The notes under the pieces were generated by a model. That model worked only from the letters and a program-made list of their open reading frames with translations. It was not told the DNA's origin and made no database searches. Below are positions 10,895-21,772 of a DNA stretch of 64,000 nucleotides, in pieces. Position 1 is the first letter of the stretch. Each line of letters opens with the position of its first letter. Where the stretch lies: positions 2,232,001 to 2,296,000 of the forward strand of contig OX336337.1 of assembly GCA_946902875.1 (NCBI GenBank), read 5' to 3'. The DNA is from Nematopogon swammerdamellus (lineage: Eukaryota > Arthropoda > Insecta > Lepidoptera > Adelidae). Made by a program: the position numbers and the translations under genes.

Positions 10895-11075
10895 AAAGTA
10901 CGACATTTGACGCCGTGTCACACCCATAAGGTGTCTAACGACGCCCATAGACATTCGGTCCTATGTGGGGGTTTCGAATGCCATGCCGGCCTTGACAGGT
11001 GCTTATTACGCCCCTCTTGAAGGACCCGAGACCGTACTTGGGGGGGAAAGAGAGCGTTCCAGTGTTCACCGGTTA
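10895..11075 (+). repeat. Repeat G copy
   Basis: It runs from TACGACATTTGACGCC through 'CCCATAAGGTGTCTAACGAC' to CTTGGGGGGGAAAGAGAGCG. Confidence 0.75.
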
Positions 11076-11185
11076 TTAGGATCCTAAGCTGATTTAAAGT
11101 AAAGACTGGTTTTTCCGCGTAGACGGAAAAAATATTACCAAAGGTTTCTTATGTATTCTTACGATCAAAGTAATTTTCTATTTGC

Positions 11186-11270
11186 ATACGTGAAATGAAA
11201 TGAAATGAAAATATACTTTATTGCACAAAAAGTGACAAAAGGCGGACTTAAAGCCTAAGGGCTTAAATAC
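11186..11270 (-). repeat. LINE 3' tail fragment with pentamer repeat
   Basis: GAAAT repeats, then 'ATACTTTATTGCACAAAAAG' and AAGGCGGACTTAAAGCC. This is the reverse of the tail seen at 24,200-24,320. Confidence 0.65.
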
Positions 11271-11361
11271 GTGCATGGTTGTACTATGTATTGTATTATG
11301 TATTCAATTTTATATGTATATAGCCTCTATATTTCACCTGAAAGATATTTTCTGATAAAAA

Positions 11362-11716
11362 AAAATCTGTTAAGTGGGTGTTTTACTCGCGCGGAGGTTT
11401 CCGTATCAATCCGCTATTATCCGCCTATCTTTTGTCTTTTAAAAATGCAATGTATAAAAGCCTGTGGCGCCATCTATTATTTAATAGTGTGACTAATCGA
11501 TTTTTCGGACTTTTGTTGTATGGGAGCACCCCTTAATTTTTAAAATTTTCTTATTTTTCTTGTTTGTTGTTATATCCGCCATACCAACACATATTCTGTG
11601 AAAATTTCAACGGGCTACCTATTACGGTTCAAGAGATAATAGTCCTCGGACAGACGGACGGACGGACGGCGAAGGCTTAGTAATAGGCTTCCGTATGGGA
11701 TACGGAAACCTAAAAA
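11362..11716 (+). repeat. Repeat F, near complete
   Basis: It runs from the TTAAGTGGGTGTTTTACTCG start, through the 'GCGCCATCTATTATTTAATA' block and a GACGGACGGACGG microsatellite, to GATACGGAAACCTAAAAA. Confidence 0.8.
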
Positions 11717-11769
11717 CACAAATAAATACATCAGTAATATCACCGAACCAGACCTATAGAAGCGGTATA

Positions 11770-11935
11770 TCGTAATGAAAAATGTTAACTGTCGGTAAAC
11801 AAACGTACGTGCCTTCACATAAAATATTGTGATCACGAATACATTCAACCGATCAAATTATAAACCATCTCATTCTGTTAATGCAATAACGCTCCTCACT
11901 CGCGCTTTTACGGATACGAGACGATAGGCGAGTTG
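11770..11935 (+). repeat. Second copy of the 9,240 segment, without insertions
   Basis: 'CGGTAAACAAACGTACGTGC', ATCACGAATACATTCAACCG and 'AATGCAATAACGCTCCTCAC' match 9,265-9,320 and 9,758-9,797. This copy lacks the MITE and SINE found between those parts. Confidence 0.6.
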
Positions 11936-12429
11936 CGCACACACAAACACAGTTTACACCAATCTCTATAAGCCGCACGCGGCGCTCGGGGCGCGACTTC
12001 GGTCGACGCGGTCGACAGTATTCGGCTTAACACGAGACAAGATGCAAAAGGCGAAATAAGCAACACCGTTTGTCACTGTCACTTTTGCTCAAAACAAAAC
12101 TTTATTCTCGTTCACTCTCCACACTATGTTGTGTGGATTGCGTTTTAGTGTGTTTTTCCCCGAATCCTTTAACCTGTGTGGTTTCAAACGTCGTCGTATC
12201 ACCGAGCTAGACAGACTAGCAACATTTCGCAAATCTGGCATGGCGCCTCTCTGAATGTAATTTCGCGACGAGAGGTGTTTTTGGCTCTGTCGACTCTACC
12301 ATTGGTCCCTCGGCACAGGCACCCATGTTGGTTTACATAAAAAAAAACCACTGAAGTTCGACACTGACGTGCGCTCAACACGCTTGTGAGACGCCTTGTG
12401 TAGCGGCTCTCTTGTGAAAGGATCTTATA

Positions 12430-12860
12430 AGATCCTTTGGTCGAGAACATACTTTTTCGTGAATTATGTATAAGAACAACGAGGCATTATGTACTAGAGT
12501 TCTCACTCGGGCGACGGGCATTGCTCCACCGAGTTGAGGCACAATTTACGAATTGGAGCACATCGAAACTAGTCGATCGCGAGCGGCCGAACTCGTCGCA
12601 CGCGTCACCGCCTACGTGCATCGCGCATGCCCGGTTGTATTTCAATGCACATGTTGTGACATGTCGGGTTGGCCTTGGCTGGAGTTGTCGCTTACCGGCC
12701 GCTAGCCCCTCTCCCGCTCGATTCCCGCCCCGCGCGAGCCCCTCTCTCCGCTCGCTAGCCCCACTCCGGTATAGCATCCCGCCCCGCGCGAACTCCCCTC
12801 TACCGCTCGGCTTTGCGCTTCTCCTCCCCGCTACCTTATCTCATACCTAAGATGGTGGGA
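12430..12860. other. GC- and CpG-rich block, unassigned
   Basis: A 137-codon plus-strand frame and a 96-codon minus-strand frame overlap here. Both are long because GC-rich DNA has few stops. Neither shows a recognisable domain, and the pyrimidine-rich CCCGCTCG repeats between 12,700 and 12,830 argue against coding. It could be an upstream CpG-rich regulatory region. Confidence 0.35.
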
Positions 12861-13360
12861 CGCTGTTTCTCTGTATCTTTTCTTCGTAGCGATAGCTCTA
12901 GTACATAATATCTCGTTGTATGAGAAGCGTTAGTATATAGATAGATGTCGATATGTAATATTATTTACATCGCAAACGTTTCATTATCTCTCAGACGAGC
13001 TCTACGGACGCCCACTGTCAGGGTGCGGGTGGTCGGGCTCCAAAATGCGGTGATGTAAAATGAAGACTGTTTCCGCTCTGCAATACCTGCTGCCTGTGCG
13101 TAATGTATTACCTATATACATAGAGTACTTATTCGTGAATCTAATACAACAGCGAATGACTCTCCGTTAGCTGTTTTATTGTGGTGTGGGGAGCGCAAAC
13201 TCGAAACATAATATTTTCACACGTTATTTTCTTGGAGTGATCAAAACGTTGCTCACATATAGAGGGTTCCGTAGCAATGCCCTTCTTTCACGCATATCTA
13301 GTGAGTGGGTCCAACGATCGCGCTGCCTCTACGTCTCGCCCGCGCCCGCCACAGTCAACA
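12861..13360. other. No recognised feature
   Basis: Mixed DNA without an ORF or repeat family that I can place. Confidence 0.4.
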
Positions 13361-13362
13361 AT

Positions 13363-13366
13363 ATGA

Positions 13367-13406
<40 letters not shown>

Positions 13407-13408
13407 AA
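13363..13408 (+). repeat. GAAA microsatellite
   Basis: About eleven tandem GAAA units. Confidence 0.95.
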
Positions 13409-13728
13409 AACGTTTATTCACCTAAAACTATAAAATAACAACAATATTATAAAAATGTAAAAAACATTTTTTTTAGCTGAAAGTTAGCAGACACAGCACG
13501 ATGCAAAACCTGACAAGTAGGTAGTTGCGGCTGGTTTTAAGTCTGTCTCCTTACATTTACACACACAAACAATTTAGACAAACAACAAAAACAAAACATA
13601 AACACAAAAAACTTTAAAAATCTTATGGTAGGTAACAACAAAAACTACATTATATAAAAAAGAAAATAATAACGAATTAAGAATTTTTGAACTTTAATAC
13701 TTTTTTTTTACGTCCACTTAGTCTAGAC

Positions 13729-14090
13729 CAGGGGTGGGCAAACTACGGCCCGCGGGCCATCTCCGGCCCGCGAACGGTTGCAATCCGGCCCGCGAACATC
13801 GACCCACAAGTAGATAATAAATAACATAACACAAATCACAGAAACATTCCGCAAACATTAAACATTACCGGCAACAACCTTGCGCTATTTCATAGTTTAC
13901 CAGGTACACTATAGATATATAGTTCACATAATTGATTTTTTTATAAATAAAAGAACTTTTAATGTTGTGGAAACTTAAGAGTCAATAAATAACTTTATTT
14001 CGGAAAATACAAATATAAGAATTGAACTGGCCCCCCATAGATTCTGTTTGTAAATATTGGCCCGCGCAGGAAAAAGTTTGCCCATCCCTG
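13729..14090 (+). mobile_element. Non-autonomous hAT element (MITE), 362 bp
   Basis: The terminal inverted repeats are CAGGGGTGGGCAAACT and its near complement AGTTTGCCCATCCCTG. The 8-bp GTCTAGAC directly flanks both ends (13,721-13,728 and 14,091-14,098). An 8-bp target duplication with CAGGGGTGGGCAAA-type ends is the established signature of hAT transposons. Just inside both ends is a GGCCCGCGGGCC-type GC-rich block. There is no transposase ORF, so movement would need an enzyme supplied elsewhere. The intact duplication suggests a fairly recent insertion. Confidence 0.92.
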
Positions 14091-14164
14091 GTCTAGACAA
14101 AATGTTTGCCACTGCCTAAATAATACGAGTCATCACTATTTCTAAAAAATTATCACACTGTTTT

Positions 14165-14440
14165 ACTTTTAAAGGGCTGTATCTTTTGAACCATATTAGG
14201 TAGCCGGTTGAAAGTTTCTTAAAATATGTGTTGTTATCGCGGATATTTTAACTAAAAAATAAAGGCGTCGTCATACAAGAAATGTGTTTTTTTTTCAACG
14301 TTTTTGTTTTGTTTTTGCTCTATCGTACAAACGGAAATACATACAAGCGCCAAACTTAGTGTGTTATAGTGCAAACTTTTTTTGAAAAAAAAAAAACAAA
14401 AAAAATTATAAGTCCCATTTTTTAATTTGAGCTCCAGAAT
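14165..14440 (-). repeat. Repeat F, internal part
   Basis: 'GGGCTGTATCTTTTGAACCA', 'AGGTAGCCGGTTGAAAGTTT' and a TATGTGTTGTTATCGC block in F order. The outer end is missing. Confidence 0.6.
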
Positions 14441-14699
14441 CACCCCTTAACGTTTTTGCATAAATTGTTGAATCAGACTGTATATTTACATTATTATCAC
14501 GGTAGTCAATATTGAGAGAGAGAGAGACGATCCCAAATTGCCAATTTATTTCACAAAAGTCGAGTTCCAAGTGCCCGCAGCTGACGAGCATAATGAAGCG
14601 CTGTTGGAATGTTAATGAAGCTAAAGAAGTACTGTGAACCGAATAGCTTTCTGCTACTAGGCGTACGTAGCATTGAAACGTATATCCGTTTCAATTATA

Positions 14700-15059
14700 C
14701 AGGCTGATTCAGCAATTTATGTCAATTTTGGCAAAGAATGCCTAAGCAAAGAATTACTATGAATTCGACTAAACAATTTTTTTAAGGGTATTGGACTATT
14801 CGTAATTTTATTTTTTGGACTGTGGTCAATAGCAGGACTATACAGGGTTGCAACATTAAATATAATCTTAGAATATGGAATTTTGTACCCGTGGCACTCG
14901 AAAAACTGATCCAGGGTGTTGATTTTCACGAAATTTATAAAAGTGCGAATATCTCGAAAACTAACGATTTTTTATTAAGGTCATATTGTGATATTCTGGT
15001 CAGTAATGAGCTGGCCTATCAGCCAACCAAGGGATACCGTTGACTTTTGGGACACCCTG
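14700..15059. mobile_element. Mariner/Tc1-like MITE, 360 bp
   Basis: It starts CAGGCTGATTC and ends GGACACCCTG, and both sides abut TA (14,698-14,699 and 15,060-15,061), as mariner-type insertions do. The terminal repeats are diverged, so it is an old copy. Two 60-70-codon frames inside have no transposase motif. It interrupts a reversed repeat E. Confidence 0.6.
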
Positions 15060-15064
15060 TATAT

Positions 15065-15215
15065 CCAGAAAATATTTCTAAAAATCGTCAATTTAGTTTT
15101 AGTATCAGACATATAGTCTACAAACGCAATATCTCATAACACCAAGTAACTTACTCCATAACCATCCCTTACAGGCTTATTACTAGCATTGATTGATGAT
15201 AAAATATTTATAAAG
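15065..15215 (-). repeat. Repeat E fragment
   Basis: The complement reads through AAATCGTCAATTTAGTTTTA and 'TTACTCCATAACCATCCCTT', matching 6,300-6,410 in reverse. Confidence 0.65.
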
Positions 15216-15635
15216 CAATAAAGAATTTCCTATCTAGGTATCTACAATAGGAGAAAACTGAATTTTCCTCTCACCGCGCCACGAGGTACGAAGCTTCGAA
15301 TATACAAAACTCAATTTCTCTATCTGATTCGAAGGCCAATAAAAGAACAAATATTTCTTAACAAGTAAAATGGTTCCAATTTGTTGCCCGGGCCGGGTGG
15401 GGCGCGATATTTGAATATTTCTGCTGAACTGGAATAATCATATTATGAGAGGCATTAGGGGCAATCAAGGCAATGCCTATGTCTGAACTTTGAATGTGCT
15501 TCTAGGAACACGCGCTACACCCATTCGCGATCCCGTTCCGCTTCGCAGCTTCTGGAATAATTCGCAGGCAGAAATGATCGCTGATTTGCGTTTAACTCAC
15601 GCTTATTATGATTTCGCTGATGAGAACTTTTAGGA
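15216..15635. other. No recognised feature
   Basis: Mixed composition, with no ORF or shared repeat that I can place. Confidence 0.4.
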
Positions 15636-15639
15636 GATA

Positions 15640-15740
15640 GAGTCTCCAAACGCAATATTTCATAAAACAAAGTAGCTTACTCCACGACCATCCATTACAG
15701 ATTTATTATTATTATTGATGAATATTATAAGGGGTCAGAT
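15640..15740 (-). repeat. Repeat E fragment, second copy
   Basis: 'GTCTCCAAACGCAATATTTC' and CTTACTCCACGACCATCC repeat the 15,110-15,200 sequence in the same orientation. Confidence 0.6.
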
Positions 15741-15867
15741 TTGGTACCAATAAATAAAAAGAAGTTTCAAGTTAACATATGATACCACATTGGAAAAAGT
15801 AAGAGAACTAACCATAATTAATTATTCTAAATATATTTTTATTTACAATTTTAAGGTCAGTGGTATG

Positions 15868-15950
15868 TTTTTTTTTATGTTATCCGGTATGGGTGGCTGA
15901 GTCAGAGGGGCCAAAGCACATGCTCTGACTAGTTGATGCTCTGACTAGTG
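15868..15950 (-). repeat. SINE-B 3' end fragment
   Basis: ATGTTATCCGGTATGGGTGG, then GAGTCAGAGGGGCCAAAGCA. 'TGCTCTGACTAG' occurs twice. Confidence 0.7.
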
Positions 15951-15973
15951 ATGTTGTAGCAAATTATGGTGCA

Positions 15974-16299
15974 AAAATCTGTTAAGTGCGAGTTTTACTC
16001 GCGCACGGAGGTTTCCGTATCTATCCGCTATTATCCGTCTATCTTTTGTCTTTCAACAATGCAATGTATAAAAGCTTGTGGCGCCATCTATTATTCAATA
16101 GTGTGACTAATCGATTATTCGGACGTTTGTTGTATGGGAGCCCCCCTTAATTTTTTACTTTCTATTATATTTGTTTCTTATTTGTTGTTATATCCGCCAT
16201 AGTAACACATATTCTGTGAAAAGACAGAAGGACAGACAGACAGACAGACGGCGTAGGCTTAGTAATAGGGTCCCGTACGGGATACGGAAACCTAAAAAC
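15974..16299 (+). repeat. Repeat F, near complete
   Basis: It goes from TTAAGTGCGAGTTTTACTCG to GGGATACGGAAACCTAAAAA, with an ACAG microsatellite at about 16,225-16,248. It is close to the 11,362 copy in sequence and order. Confidence 0.85.
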
Positions 16300-16639
16300 T
16301 ACCGAACATCACTTCTAAAATTTGGCCGGCTGCTAAAAAAAAGTTCGGCCACTATGATCTAGACAAAATACAAACATGTTTAGAGAACGTATTCGCAAAC
16401 TGTTTCTATCTGATTCTGACGGCGACGAGTAATATAAATTTCCCTTAATTACGTTCTTGTAACTTTTATTCAGATGGTTCTATATTATAAAATATATGTT
16501 TACATATGTATATGTAGTTTATGTATAAATATAATATGTACGTACCTTATATTATTTATTTTATGTATGTATCTATGTATCTATTGTTTGTGTCCATTTA
16601 TTTAATAGTCTTATTTTTCACGCTTCTCTCTTGCACTGC

Positions 16640-16772
16640 ATTGTCCGCCCTATCAGCTTCTCCACATCCCAAAGGTTAGTTTGTAAAGAATTCTACTCTG
16701 CATTAAACTCGCCTGTTGTGTTCCTTTTTATGGTGTACAATAAAGTATATTTTGATTTGATTTGATTTGAAA
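16640..16772 (+). repeat. LINE 3' end with TTTGA repeats
   Basis: 'CACATCCCAAAGGTTAGTTT', then ACTCGCCTGTTGTGTTCC and CAATAAAGTATATTTTGATT, and a TTTGA tandem end. The AATAAA plus short tandem tail is typical of non-LTR retrotransposon 3' ends. Confidence 0.65.
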
Positions 16773-16960
16773 TACTAACGGTCAGTACACATTGAGAGCC
16801 TTCCTCCAGAATTTACATTTCATTCCTGTAATGCCTCCGCCACGGAGCCTTCGCGGTCTCTAGCCAGCTTGCGTGTAGGTATCATTAATCACGCCGCCCA
16901 CAGGTTATCTGTTATCTTGCCCGCCCACCCCCCGCGCCGCCCTAGCACCGCCTACACCCT

Positions 16961-17048
16961 CATATATAAGTCGCCAGTCAGAAGTCACTATACAGCCTCA
17001 CGACAACAACCTTTTTTGGAGTTTGTCTTTCCTAGTACATTGTGTAAG
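16961..17048 (+). promoter_or_regulatory. Candidate TATA promoter with first exon and splice donor
   Basis: A TATA box (CATATATAAG, 16,961-16,970) is followed about 24 bases later by an initiator-like TCACTA (16,985-16,990). A GTAAGT donor follows at 17,043. GC-rich sequence lies upstream. This layout fits an arthropod core promoter with a short non-coding first exon. Repeat G starts about 40 bases downstream, and no later exon was found, so this is an inference. Confidence 0.35.
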
Positions 17049-17084
17049 TCGAACAGATTTTTATGCATTATGCTAAATTTTAAG

Positions 17085-17200
17085 GGGCGTGAATGGGAAA
17101 CTCTCAGGTTTCATTCACAACCGCGCATACGACCGAACGTCCATGTGCGTCGTTAGACACCTTATGGGTGGGTCGTGTTTGTCGCGCTTCCAATAGAAAG
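17085..17200 (-). repeat. Repeat G fragment
   Basis: 'GCGCATACGACCGAACGTCC' and GTCGTTAGACACCTTATGGG in reverse orientation. Confidence 0.75.
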
Positions 17201-17334
17201 AAATTAAAAAAAAAAGGTCTTGTAACGTAGAACTTTATATGTGGTTTTATTTATAGACTGTTTAAAAACCGGCGTTCATTTTGAATTTGGAATAATTATC
17301 GTTGTGCCAAATATGTTGTATATTTGACAAAAAA

Positions 17335-17460
17335 ATACCCTGCGAAGTTTTTTGTCGGTTCTTCTTCGTGGGTGTAATCGAACCGGATAGAACAAATTGT
17401 GACAATTTCAAGTCCAGTCTAACTACCATATGAATGATCAATAAACAATACAATACAAAA
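17335..17460 (+). repeat. LINE 3' tail
   Basis: 'GTCGGTTCTTCTTCGTGGGT', GTAATCGAACCGGATAGAAC, and an end AATAAACAATACAATACAAA. It is nearly identical to 23,928-24,055. Confidence 0.75.
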
Positions 17461-17486
17461 CAATTTGGAACGGTGACATGTCAGCG

Positions 17487-17916
17487 TTGTCATCAGCAAG
17501 TTTCGAGGTTAAGCATTTCACAATTGATCAACTTTGATCGACGCATAGAAACGTTTGAAAATTCACTACCAAAATTAATAGAATTTCGCAGAGACGGTAC
17601 GAAAATATTTTTGGTGATTATCACGCACCATCTCGTGGTAAATTTAATGAAATTTGATTTTGTTAGTTCAATTCAGAAAGTCACGAAGAAAAGGTGGCCG
17701 TCCTCGTAACGTTTGGTTGTAAAAATCACGCCCGGTTAGTGGCGATGAGTGCACCGGAGTGAGATGGTGCGCTATGGAGTATGAAAAATAAGTTTGTGTT
17801 TTCGAACCATCTGCACGATATTCTCATCATTTTATTAGTTTTTCACAATTTTTATGCGTTTGTCTATTGTGAAATGTCCCGCGATTTAACCTCGAAACTT
17901 GCTGATGATAGATTTT
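17487..17916. repeat. Inverted-repeat element, about 430 bp
   Basis: 'TCATCAGCAAGTTTCGAGGT' followed by TTTCACAAT near 17,487-17,525 recurs in reverse complement at about 17,868-17,914. It may be an old TIR element; the boundaries are uncertain. Confidence 0.5.
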
Positions 17917-18187
17917 CAGCATTCCATTATTATTCAAAATTCAAAATTAGATCCGGTTTTGGGACACACCTTACATGCACACATTGCATCTACAATTTAA
18001 TTAGTCCTTAACATAATTATCTAGAAAATCACACAATTCGCCATAAAAAAGGCATTTTAGCAATATTATTCGACGCTGAAGCTGAAGCAACTGTTCTCGC
18101 GCTGGCGGTCGAACGCAGGCTAAGCGGGCGATTCGCGAAGTATTGAGTTGCGTCGGACAGAAATGCTGAATCTAATTTTTTTTTAAG

Positions 18188-18412
18188 TAATCTGTTTTGG
18201 GTGGCTGAGTCGGAGAGGGCAAAGTGCATGCTCCGACCGGCAAATATCACCTTCAAGAAGGTAGGTACCATACCGGAGACTTCCCTGGATTGCTGGCTAT
18301 ACTGGAATAGAGGAGAACACAACCGAGGCTGATATGCGGCCATCTTACATTTAGTACTACGGTACCAACCCAGTCGGCTACAATTTGAGCCTACCACCTA
18401 GTAAGGGGCAAG
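18188..18412 (-). repeat. SINE-B body
   Basis: The reverse strand carries the GTTGGTACC core, the 'TCCAGTATAGCCAGCAATCC'-type block and the GGTCGGAGCATGCACTTTGC block. There is no head. Confidence 0.8.
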
Positions 18413-18750
18413 GGAATGATGATTAATGATCGAAGGATGGAAACTAATTCCTCTTTGAAATGTTTTACAGTTGGTCGCGCGCGATAGTTTTACGTAATAG
18501 CTCTCCCCAACGCAGGTGGTGAGTTCAACTGGATTCACTAGCAGAGCTTATGTGGCGAGCAGGTATATTATGATAGTGAAAAGATTATGGTCATATTTCT
18601 CATCCCATTCTTACACTTTGAAGGTTTCTGGAATAGAGAAGCCACGAAGAAAGATAATTTATCTTTCGCATATTAAGTTCGTAGAACTGTAGAACATTAT
18701 GTATGGACGTAAGTAACTTTGTTACGGTTATGGAGTCTGATGGAAACGTT
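18413..18750. other. No recognised feature
   Basis: Mixed DNA between two SINEs. Confidence 0.4.
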
Positions 18751-18754
18751 TTCA

Positions 18755-19077
18755 GGCTCGGTAGCTCAGTGGTGCGGTCGGTCGACTGTTATTAAGCAAC
18801 CCTGGGGTTCGGATTCCACGTTAAACTGTAGGTCCCTTCCCCTTCTTACTTTACTAGGTGGTAGGGTTTATCCCACCCGGGTTGGTACCACCGCACTGAG
18901 CGAAACGTCGATCGAATCGGCTATGTAAATAGTTCGTGTTTTCCGCCCAGTAAAGTGTAGCCGGCGCGAAATGAAGGGAAGCACTGCCATGGCACTTAGT
19001 TCACCCGGTGTTATGGGCTGACATTACGGATGTTGTAGGTGACGTAGCCAACCGTGTCAATTTCCATAAAAAAAAAG
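18755..19077 (+). repeat. SINE-A, head with 5S-like part deleted
   Basis: The head has the A box TAGCTCAGTGG, then GTTATTAAGCAACCCTG joined directly to GGGTTCGGATTCCACG. The roughly 45-bp 5S-like piece is therefore missing. The body is complete to the CCATAAAAAAAA end. Confidence 0.85.
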
Positions 19078-19130
19078 TGCGAGTCGGACTCGCGCACCTA
19101 GGTTTCCGTAACACCACGTAAATGGTCAGT
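19078..19130 (+). repeat. Repeat F 5' end
   Basis: 'GTGCGAGTCGGACTCGCGCA' then GGTTTCCGTA, immediately after the SINE-A A-tail. Confidence 0.65.
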
Positions 19131-19339
19131 TTTATTTTTCATTTGACACTTTTTGTTGCGTTTACAGAAACTATTTTGAAAATGACTTGCTATTCTCAGT
19201 CGCACGCTGCAGTTATACGAGATCCCCCTCCCGGTTTCATCTCGACGCACTGAATCCGTAGAAGTTCTTTTCCAAGCTTCGGAAGTCTTAAACCTCGCTG
19301 GACTAGGGTTTTCCGGTGAGTGTAAACTAGCATGATAAT

Positions 19340-19503
19340 ATGTATACGGCTATGTAAATAGTTCGTGTTTTCCGTCCAGTTCAGTGTAGCTGACACGACC
19401 GAAGGAAAGCACTGACATGGCATCTAGTTCACCCGGTGTTATGGGCTGACATCGCGGATGTTATAGGTGACGTAGTCAACGGTGTCAGTTTCCATAAAAA
19501 AAA
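19340..19503 (+). repeat. SINE-A 3' part
   Basis: It runs from ATACGGCTATGTAAATAG to TTTCCATAAAAAAAA. Confidence 0.85.
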
Positions 19504-19644
19504 GCTATAACTTGGGAATATTCAAAAGGCGATTCAATAAGCTAGAGGACGACCTTTCTGTCCGCCTTCTACCTGGCGTGATGCCACTCTGAATTTGTAC
19601 ATACATACATACATACCACATGCTATATCCCGACAATCTGGGTA

Positions 19645-20049
19645 AGCGGCGGGTGGCCGAGTGGTTTGGGCATCGGCTTCTCATGCGAGAGGTCCACGGT
19701 TCGAATCCGGTCGGCATGTACCAATGAGTTTTTTCTGACGAAAAAAATTACGTGCATACCTACACCTGCTGCTTCACCGTTCGGAACTGGTGTAAAACTG
19801 TTAGGTCCCTTCCCTTGCCCCTTACTAGGTGGTAGGCTCAAATTGTAGCCGACTGGGTTGGTACCACCGTACTGGATGTAAGATGGCCGCATAGCAGCCT
19901 CGGTTCTGTTCTCCTCTAGTCCAGTATAGCCAGCAATCCAGGGAAGTCTCCGGTATGGCACCTACCTTCTCGGAGGTGATATTGGCTGGTCGGAGCATGC
20001 GCTTTGGCCCCTCCGACTCAGCCACCCATACCGGATAACATAAAAAAAA
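19645..20049 (+). repeat. SINE-B, full length
   Basis: The tRNA-Leu/Ser-like head has an A box (GGTGGCCGAGTGG) and a B box (GGTTCGAATCC, about 19,698-19,708). It is followed by 'ACCAATGAGTTTTTTCTGAC', CTGTAGGTCCC-type sequence, the GGTTGGTACCACC core and the CTCCGGTATGGCACCTACC block. It ends GGATAACATAAAAAAAAA. The length of about 400 bp is long for a SINE. Pol III transcription is inferred from the boxes. Confidence 0.9.
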
Positions 20050-20059
20050 ACCTAAGATG

Positions 20060-20397
20060 CGAGCGATATTAAAGTCTACCCTATACTCTACGATTTATGA
20101 AATAAAATTAGTTGACTGCGTAGGTAGGTAGAGCGGGTAGTTTTGAGAGAACTTTGCTTTGTTACTCTGAATTTGTTTTAGCCAAAATTCCCAAAACGCA
20201 GGTCAAAACAACTAATAAAGTGGCCGATAATGATAATAAGCATTGATAAATCAATATTTTTAATCACCTTTGTGCCGTGCATTTACGCTCCACTTCTTAT
20301 ACTTATGAATGTATGTATTTAAGATAAAATTTAAAGAATCTTTTCCTATACTTAGGTACTGACGTAAATACATTTATATAGCATTATCTTAACTTCC
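20060..20397. other. AT-rich sequence, nothing recognised
   Basis: No ORF or repeat family seen before the microsatellite. Confidence 0.4.
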
Positions 20398-20555
<158 letters not shown>

Positions 20556-20714
20556 GTCAGTCAGTTGATGGTGTTGAACAACAGTACCACTGATTTATGT
20601 ACATAATATGTAAGTCTATTATATACATATGTATGCGTATTCATGTATTTATTTAGTATTCGTTTCTAGTTTATCATATTGCTTTTCTTCTTAATACATT
20701 GCCACAAACTAAAC

Positions 20715-20845
20715 TTATTCGCCTGCATATACTTCTCCCACATCCCAAAGGTTGGTTAGAATAGAATGCCTCACGGCATTAAGCTCACCTATTGTGCCTA
20801 ATTTATATAAATTGGTGTTCAATAAAGAATATATACATACTTTTG
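20715..20845 (+). repeat. LINE 3' tail
   Basis: 'CCCACATCCCAAAGGTTGGT', TCACGGCATTAAGCTCACC and an AATAAAGAATATATAC end. Close relatives are at 37,140-37,285 and 36,735-36,860. Confidence 0.65.
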
Positions 20846-21435
20846 AAACATCCCGTTGTTCTGGAAAGCGTTCAATGTTCTTCAAAGAATGCCAAATGTG
20901 AGAATTTTGCTCATCCGCTCTATATCCCTCACCATCGCTTCAAAGCCCCCAAGATAAAAGTGTCTGCTTCAATTTAAAGCGGGCACCGATTTTATAGCTG
21001 AAAGCCTTGAGACCCTCGGATTAGTTCGGCGAGAGGCCAATTTGTGCTGCCGAATATTTTGAGTGAGAAATATTGAAAGGGCCACGATTGAAGAGGGCCA
21101 AATCGATCTTGAATTTGGAAATATCTCTTGATAGCAGGTCGGTTTCAAATTTATTTTAATAATTACCTTTCATTATTTAGTAATTCGTTCATTAGTTAGG
21201 TTCGTTCTTTCGCACAATTTAAACTTTTTTATGTAATTAGGTGCGGGTCAGACGCATGGTCCGGCAAGCCGATTTTAACTCAGTAAAGGTGTATAACCGG
21301 GGACTTCCCTTAGAGTTGCTGTGATTTTTTGTTTAATTTAAAAATTACGTAATAAATAGAATAAGATATAGTAATCAAATAAGTGCTGAACGATTAACCT
21401 CGTCAGTAAGGAAGTAGATAAGGTGTTAATGTATC
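20846..21435. other. No recognised gene
   Basis: Sequence without a long frame. It may include decayed upstream LINE-D coding sequence next to 21,436, but I cannot follow a frame. Confidence 0.35.
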
Positions 21436-21657
21436 TTGGATCTGCAGCACGAGGTTACCAAAATGTGGCCCGTCGGCTCGACGATGGTTGTGCTCATAGT
21501 CTTATCAGCGCATGGGCTAATAGCGAAGACCCTCGACGACCACCTTGAGAGGCTCTCGCTGAGTGGTTGGGTCAAGGGTCAGATCCAGAAGGCAGCCTTG
21601 CTTGACACTGCACGCATAGTCCGCAGGTTTCTCTCCCTAGGGTCCGATCATCGGTAG
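21436..21657 (+). pseudogene. LINE-D, C-terminus of the retrotransposon polyprotein
   Basis: The 73-codon frame includes STMVVLIVLSAHGLIAKTLD and GWVKGQIQKAALLDTARIVR, ending RRFLSL and a TAG stop. This is the usual C-terminal end of a group of insect non-LTR retrotransposon polyproteins, after the reverse transcriptase. I recognise the motif but cannot fix the clade. A TAA three codons upstream of the TTG I use as frame start breaks the reading frame, so the copy is dead. About 115 bp after the stop, the LINE-D tail begins (21,773), so this ORF and the dispersed tail appear to belong to one element. Confidence 0.8.
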
Positions 21658-21772
21658 CCTGGGTTCGCCCCGCCGCGCGTCGCGCCGCTGCGCCGCCGCC
21701 GGTGGTGGTGGAAACTCTATTTGCTTTGTACACATTTTAGATTGAAATTTTTTAAAGATTTAAAATTTATGT

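Noticed and set aside
12437..12850. 137-codon frame in a GC-rich block
   Set aside because: No domain, no codon pattern I trust, and an overlapping long frame on the other strand. GC-rich DNA gives few stops.
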